40,639 nt of DNA from Planctomycetota bacterium. Lineage in GTDB: Bacteria > Planctomycetota > MHYJ01 > JACPRB01. Below the pieces are notes generated by a model. It made no database searches, was not told the origin of the DNA, and was given only the letters and a program-made list of their open reading frames with translations. The stretch spans positions 1 to 40,639 of the forward strand of contig JACPRB010000291.1 of assembly GCA_016190155.1 (NCBI GenBank), given 5' to 3'. The position numbers and the translations under genes were made by a program. Positions 40,193 to 40,639 of this stretch are shown piece after piece; the stretch's first letter is position 1; the number at the start of each line of letters is the position of its first letter.

Positions 40193-40238
40193 TTCGAGCG
40201 TCCGCGTCGTCCCACGCGCTACTGAGTTCCAGAGAACG

Positions 40239-40639
40239 CTACTTGGGCCCCACGAAAACCTCGCGCTCCGGCACCCCTTCCTGCGGCTTGCCGTCCTGAA
40301 GCCGGCCGATGCAAACGGGCAGGCTCCCGCTGCGCAAGATGATCGCGAGATCCCGGGCTTCCTGCTCGCTGAAAGCCCCCGTGATCTCGCCGACGCTGCT
40401 GAAGTGATCCGTCTGGACGGCAGGGGCCGACTTGAACTGGTAGTCTATGATGATGGCGATTTGGCCCTTCGGGTCGCGCTTGAAGAGCTCCTCCGCGGCA
40501 GCGTCGAACCTCTTGGCACTATCGACATGCAGGGTGAAAAGGACCCTCCACGGCTCACCCGGAAAATGATAGGCCCTGGCGATGTCCTCGCCGGTAATTA
40601 CAGGATCCTTCTCCACGAGCAGCTTCGTCTTGATCCACG
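40239..40639 (-). CDS. protein with SecD-type periplasmic head domain (5' truncated by window end)
   Basis: The frame is open to the window edge, so the N-terminus is missing; about 133 residues are visible. The sequence EKDPVITGEDIARAYHFPGE, VLFTLHVDSAKRFDAAAEEL, IAIIIDYQFKSAPAV and EITGAFSEQEARDLAIILRS, then GSLPV matches the P1 head subdomain of SecD in order and spacing. In SecD this is followed by a membrane domain. Here the protein ends ~27 residues after LPV with no membrane segment. It is therefore a stand-alone SecD-head protein, or the C-terminus of a larger fusion beginning outside the window. Function unknown; a periplasmic binding role is only a guess. Confidence 0.7.
   Translation of the reverse strand, partial: WIKTKLLVEKDPVITGEDIARAYHFPGEPWRVLFTLHVDSAKRFDAAAEELFKRDPKGQIAIIIDYQFKSAPAVQTDHFSSVGEITGAFSEQEARDLAIILRSGSLPVCIGRLQDGKPQEGVPEREVFVGPK

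Overview
This is a 40.6-kb stretch of a GC-rich bacterial chromosome. An outer-membrane beta-barrel, a Wzc-type co-polymerase/tyrosine kinase and a Wzx/Wzy-type surface-polysaccharide operon indicate a diderm (Gram-negative-type) cell. The sequence alone does not fix the phylum. The arginine gene order and the acylornithine carbamoyltransferase resemble Bacteroidota/FCB-type clusters, while the base composition and the accessory proteins look like an uncultured high-GC lineage. No tRNA, rRNA or CRISPR array was seen.

Left edge (1-4.8 kb): the 3' part of an O-antigen-ligase-like protein with a TPR tail; a convergent two-gene cassette (70-aa protein plus nucleotidyltransferase) that looks toxin-antitoxin-like; a lipoprotein made of five beta-propeller-like repeats; a long inverted-repeat element; and a AAA ATPase gene cut off by an IS66-family remnant made of two partial copies facing each other.

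Polysaccharide operon (23.8 to 4.8 kb, all on the minus strand, about 19 kb, mostly 2-45 bp gaps or 4-bp overlaps): outer-membrane barrel, Wzc-like BY-kinase, PglF-like dehydratase, Wzx flippase, Wzy-like polymerase, methyltransferase, GT4 glycosyltransferase, fused MDR-Gfo/Idh oxidoreductase, heparinase II/III-type lyase, fused GT4-phosphoglycosyl transferase, WecB epimerase, PglD-like acetyltransferase and PglE-like aminotransferase. PglF, PglE and PglD together would make UDP-N,N'-diacetylbacillosamine. The PglC-like domain would load it on the lipid carrier, glycosyltransferases extend it, Wzx flips it, Wzy polymerises it under Wzc control, and the barrel may export it.

Middle (23.8-30.8 kb): a divergent intergenic region with two candidate promoters and a dispersed hairpin repeat; a small secreted protein; a 1176-aa exported protein with a nucleotidyltransferase-like head, a possible ADP-ribosyltransferase-like segment and a long helical region; and a B-box-zinc-finger/transmembrane/EPK-repeat protein divergent from argR.

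Arginine operon (30.8-39.3 kb, plus strand): argR, argG, argH, an uncharacterised P-loop protein, argC, argD, argF' and argB. Two ARG-box-like sites exactly 21 bp apart overlap the promoter. The carbamoyltransferase carries N-acylornithine-type motifs and a Thr where the acetyl enzyme has Glu and the succinyl enzyme has Pro, so the pathway probably runs on N-acylated (likely succinylated) intermediates through citrulline. No deacylase, argJ or acylglutamate synthase is present in the window. A second copy of the dispersed hairpin repeat sits between argC and argD.

Right edge (39.4-40.6 kb): a HigB/HigA-type toxin-antitoxin pair with a frameshifted toxin and an AT-rich palindromic operator, then a partial protein made of the SecD periplasmic head domain.

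Most interesting candidates: the P-loop protein translationally coupled to argH, the succinyl-type carbamoyltransferase, the exported nucleotidyltransferase-like protein, and the dispersed hairpin repeat.
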